Part shown: positions 6,137-7,802 of the stretch, piece after piece
How positions within the stretch are numbered: position 1 is the stretch's first letter
Layout of the letters: each line of letters opens with the position of its first letter
NCBI GenBank assembly: GCA_900551975.1
Contig: URYA01000071.1
Span: 1-7,802 of the forward strand
Source of the DNA: an uncultured Collinsella sp.
GTDB lineage: Bacteria > Actinomycetota > Coriobacteriia > Coriobacteriales > Coriobacteriaceae
Length of the DNA: 7,802 nt
Reading direction: 5' to 3'
Made by a program: the position numbers and the translations under genes
The notes under the pieces: generated by a model
What the model saw: the letters and a program-made list of their open reading frames with translations, nothing else
Told to the model about the DNA's origin: nothing
Databases searched by the model: none

Positions 6137-7147
6137 CTACGCGGTTTTACCCTCAATGAGTTCAACGGGGAGCTTGATATTCGATTCGGGCTTTTCGCCG
6201 TTAATAAGAGCAATGATGGATTGCGCCGCGAGCTCTCCGATGCGATCGATATCTTGGCGTACGGTTGTTAAGTCAGGCATAAACGTCATAGTGCGGCGGG
6301 CACCATCCGCGCCCACGACCTTAATATCGCCCGGAGCGCTCAAGCCGCGCTGCTTCATCACGTTAAGACAGATAGCCGCCATCGTGTCGTCTCCCGCAAA
6401 GATGCCGTCAATATCGGGGTTCTCATCGAGGATCTTCGCAACGACCGCGCTCTTTTCGTCGTCGGGCTTAACGAACTCGACCTCACGGACAAGCGCGGGC
6501 AAACCGGCCTGCTCAACAACATCGAGGTAGGCATCGGTACGCTTATTGGCAGGCATGCGCATGCGGCTATTGCTGCGCAGGCACAGGATGCGCGAACACC
6601 CGTCATCGATCAGGCGACGCGTGGCAAGTTCGCCGATACTATAGCTGTCGCTCGCAATCTGAACAGAGGCCTCGCCAAGGTCGCAGTCGATACCAACCAG
6701 ACTCAAGCCCATCTCGGCATACGCCTCGGCACCGATATTAAGCGAGTTGACGATGACGCCATCAACCATATTGCGTCGAAGCATGTCGATATAAGAGCGC
6801 TCAAGCTCGGGTCGATTGGCGCTATTGCACAGCAGCATCTTAAAACCGTTTTCGGCCAGGGTATGCTCAATGACTTGAACCACTTGGGCATGAAACGGAC
6901 TGCTGACATAGGGGACGATCATACCGATAAGATTCAGGCGACCGTTGAGCATGGCACGAGCGATATCGTTGGGCGTATAGTTGATGCGCTTCATCGCGGC
7001 ATGGACCTTATCGCGGGTCTCTTGGCTAATATAGCCACGATTATTAAGCACACGAGATACCGTAGTAGGCGAAACCCCCGCCACCGCCGCAACTTCCTTG
7101 ATGCCAGGCTTAGCCGTATCCTTAGAACGAGCACTCTCGCGAGCCAT
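6137..7147 (-). CDS. LacI/GalR-family transcriptional repressor of the sugar cluster
   Basis: DNA-binding regulator of 336 residues. The N-terminal helix-turn-helix GIKEVAAVAGVSPTTVSRVLNN (15-36) has the recognition sequence SPTTVSRVLN seen in PurR/CcpA/ScrR-type members that prefer AAACGTTT cores. A hinge (about 60-72) leads into a periplasmic-binding-protein-like sensor domain with LIGMIVPYVSSPFHAQVV (73-90), MVDGVIVNS (127-135) and GIFAGDDTMAA (248-258). The start at 7147 is favoured because GGGGGAGGG lies just upstream at good spacing; the frame extends 7 more codons to 7168, but without a matching ribosome binding site and into a probable operator. It precedes the GH32 gene by 184 bases, with no clear terminator between, so some read-through is possible. 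The likely effector is a sugar or sugar phosphate of the pathway, which sequence alone does not identify. It probably represses the operon and itself. Confidence 0.95.
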   Translation of the reverse strand: MARESARSKDTAKPGIKEVAAVAGVSPTTVSRVLNNRGYISQETRDKVHAAMKRINYTPNDIARAMLNGRLNLIGMIVPYVSSPFHAQVVQVIEHTLAENGFKMLLCNSANRPELERSYIDMLRRNMVDGVIVNSLNIGAEAYAEMGLSLVGIDCDLGEASVQIASDSYSIGELATRRLIDDGCSRILCLRSNSRMRMPANKRTDAYLDVVEQAGLPALVREVEFVKPDDEKSAVVAKILDENPDIDGIFAGDDTMAAICLNVMKQRGLSAPGDIKVVGADGARRTMTFMPDLTTVRQDIDRIGELAAQSIIALINGEKPESNIKLPVELIEGKTA

Positions 7148-7166
7148 AGCACCCTCCCCCATCAAC

Positions 7167-7183
7167 ATGTCATACGTTTACAT
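7167..7183 (-). promoter_or_regulatory. LacI-family operator upstream of the repressor gene
   Basis: ATGTAAACGTATGACAT on the minus strand matches the AAACG and TGACAT blocks fixed in the three sites of the GH32 control region. It ends 19 bases before the lacI start, so bound repressor would block initiation or early elongation and give autoregulation. I could not assign clear -35/-10 boxes for lacI; TATGTA and TATGCT upstream are weak -10 candidates. Confidence 0.6.
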
Positions 7184-7400
7184 ACGAACAAAGCATACCC
7201 CAACAAGAGCGGGAAGACGGTAACAGTACAAGTAAGTAAACGACTCATCCAAATAATTAGGAGAGTTCCGCCTAAAGGGTGACTACACAGGACCCCAGCC
7301 GGGGCTGTTTGGACTACCTCCCAAAACATTCCGCACTGATATCTTCTGTATTGAAGACGTCGATGGTGCACCCGTATACCATTGACGTCGACACCATCAG
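7184..7400. other. Gene-poor stretch between lacI and the IS110 end
   Basis: This part of the 468-base gap between lacI and the transposase holds no convincing gene. It contains the AT-richer lacI upstream region (to about 7260), a compact hairpin at 7287-7308, and a segment with GACGTCGA repeated (7356-7363 and 7384-7391) plus inverted GATGGTG/CACCATC arms (7362-7368 and 7392-7398). A minus-strand frame ending at TAG near 7314 could be the 3' remnant of a gene cut by the insertion, but it is too short to identify. GC content rises sharply to the right of about 7400. Confidence 0.4.
7287..7308. other. Compact hairpin upstream of lacI
   Basis: ACAG (7287-7290) pairs with CTGT (7305-7308) and CCCC (7293-7296) with GGGG (7301-7304), with a two-base GA bulge and an AGCC loop. 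The plus side is followed by only three T residues and the minus side by none, so it could be a weak terminator of a lost neighbouring gene or a structured end. GACTAC flanks it on both sides (7281-7286 and 7312-7317). Confidence 0.4.
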
Positions 7401-7479
7401 ATGCGGACCGCGCGGTGACCCCACATTCCGCTGGCGCCCACAGGGCTGCCCTCGTTTCCTGACATGTCCCGCGCGGGCC

Positions 7480-7598
7480 GCGGCGAGCCGAGACCGCCGC
7501 ATGACCTAATAGGAGCATGGAGCGATACCGCGGACCCGAACAACCGCATTCTATCGCGCCCCGTCAGTGTGCCGTCTGCCCGGTCCAGGCGAGCACGG
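7480..7598 (+). ncRNA. Candidate IS110 bridge RNA region
   Basis: In the IS110 group the non-coding end before the recombinase gene encodes a bridge RNA whose internal loops pair with target and donor DNA. This stretch can fold into three consecutive stems. The first is GCGGCG (7480-7485) with CGCCGC (7495-7500). The second is GCGATA (7522-7527) with TATCGC (7552-7557), enclosing an internal loop and an inner GCGG/CCGC stem (7530-7533, 7544-7547). The third is GTGC (7569-7572) with GCAC (7593-7596), enclosing an internal loop and an inner stem. The order (short stem, then two stems with internal loops, ending just before the transposase) resembles the published IS621 arrangement. Folding was done by eye, the true ends are unknown, and GC-rich DNA forms stems easily. 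Confidence 0.3.
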
Positions 7599-7615
7599 AA
7601 AGAACGGAGCGAGAC

Positions 7616-7802
7616 ATGCAAAACGAATCGACACCCGACGCCCGCGGGCCGGTCTTCTGCGGGGTCGACACCCACGCCGACTCGCACTGGCTGTGCGTCC
7701 TGGACTGGAGGGGCCGCAGGGTCCTGTCCCGCCAGTTCCCCGCCGACGCGGCGGGCTACGAGGCGCTCGCCGGGGCGATCGCCGCGGCCGGGGAGCCGGC
7801 CT
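7616..7802 (+). CDS. IS110-family transposase (DEDD recombinase), N-terminal part
   Basis: RNA-guided recombinase that moves its own element. The 62 visible residues start MQNESTPDARGP and reach FCGVDTHADSHWLCVLD (14-30), the first strand of the RuvC-like DEDD domain, with D18 in the position of the first catalytic aspartate. GRRVLSRQFPADAAGYEAL follows, as is usual for IS110 proteins. GGAG lies 6 bases before the start. The frame stays open upstream to 7505, and an ATG at 7517 is in frame, but its AGGAG is only one base away and the added residues overlap the predicted non-coding RNA, so I prefer 7616. The remaining catalytic acids and the C-terminal serine domain are off the right edge, so intactness cannot be judged. 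Confidence 0.88.
   Translation, partial: MQNESTPDARGPVFCGVDTHADSHWLCVLDWRGRRVLSRQFPADAAGYEALAGAIAAAGEPA

Larger units (their letters stand above)
7400..7802 (+). mobile_element. IS110-family insertion sequence, left end (element continues past window)
   Basis: The element is recognised from its transposase start at 7616 and a long, structured, GC-rich non-coding region in front of it, as expected for the left end of IS110-group elements. These elements lack ordinary terminal inverted repeats and do not reliably make target duplications, so the left boundary cannot be fixed here. I place it near 7400 only from the sharp change in base composition, with an error of perhaps 50 bases or more. 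It lies upstream of lacI and is transcribed away from it. The right end is outside the window. Confidence 0.5.

Noticed and set aside
6140..6530. Plus-strand frame 6018-6530 starting inside the operator region and running over lacI
   Set aside because: It overlaps a clear LacI-family gene in antisense, has no recognisable domain, and its start lies inside the operator array.
7238..7247. Fifth operator (AAACGACTCAT) upstream of lacI
   Set aside because: It keeps AAACG but lacks TGACAT at the correct spacing, so it does not fit the motif shared by the other four sites.
7362..7398. GATGGTG/CACCATC inverted repeat as the terminal repeat of the IS element
   Set aside because: IS110-group elements lack typical terminal inverted repeats, the arms are only 7 bases, and both lie on one side of the transposase.
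1..7802. CRISPR array, tRNA or rRNA genes
   Set aside because: No regularly spaced repeats, cloverleaf-like segments or conserved rRNA sequence were seen on either strand.

Overview
The window looks like a piece of a gut Coriobacteriia chromosome, most likely Collinsella or a close relative. This rests on protein character, moderately high GC, a PTS-fed GH32 sugar locus, a pyruvate formate-lyase activase, and a GC-rich IS110-type transposase start. No marker gene proves the genus, so the organism call is an inference.

Layout from left to right: positions 1-1251 hold two housekeeping-type genes on the minus strand, the N-terminal part of a pyruvate formate-lyase activating enzyme (1-207) and a complete DegV-family lipid-binding protein (397-1251), separated by a terminator-like hairpin (332-364). 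Positions 1529-7147 are a compact minus-strand sucrose/fructoside catabolic cluster. In transcription order (right to left) it contains a LacI-family repressor (6137-7147), a diverged GH32 enzyme (4570-5952), a PTS EIIBC permease of the sucrose/glucoside type (3073-4524) and a canonical GH32 sucrose-6-phosphate hydrolase (1529-2977). Positions from roughly 7400 to the right edge belong to the left end of an IS110-family element on the plus strand, whose transposase starts at 7616 and runs out of the window.

How the genes work together: the permease should import and phosphorylate a sucrose-like sugar, taking phosphate from an EIIA supplied elsewhere because none is fused or adjacent. One or both cytoplasmic GH32 enzymes would then cleave the phosphorylated fructoside. 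The repressor probably controls both the catabolic genes and itself. Four 17-bp sites sharing AAACG and TGACAT lie only in the two relevant control regions: three in the lacI-GH32 gap and one just upstream of the lacI ribosome binding site. Two of them are head-to-tail with exactly 17-bp spacing, so they cover the -35 box and the whole -35/-10 spacer of the best promoter (5996-6024).

The points most worth a second look are the GH32 paralogue with altered catalytic motifs (VGDIMP for WMNDPNG, EMP for ECP), the operator-promoter architecture, a roughly 19-bp intergenic stem with wobble pairs only in the mRNA strand just before the scrB ribosome binding site, and the structured non-coding left end of the IS110 element, which is where this family encodes its bridge RNA. 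No tRNA, rRNA or CRISPR array was seen.
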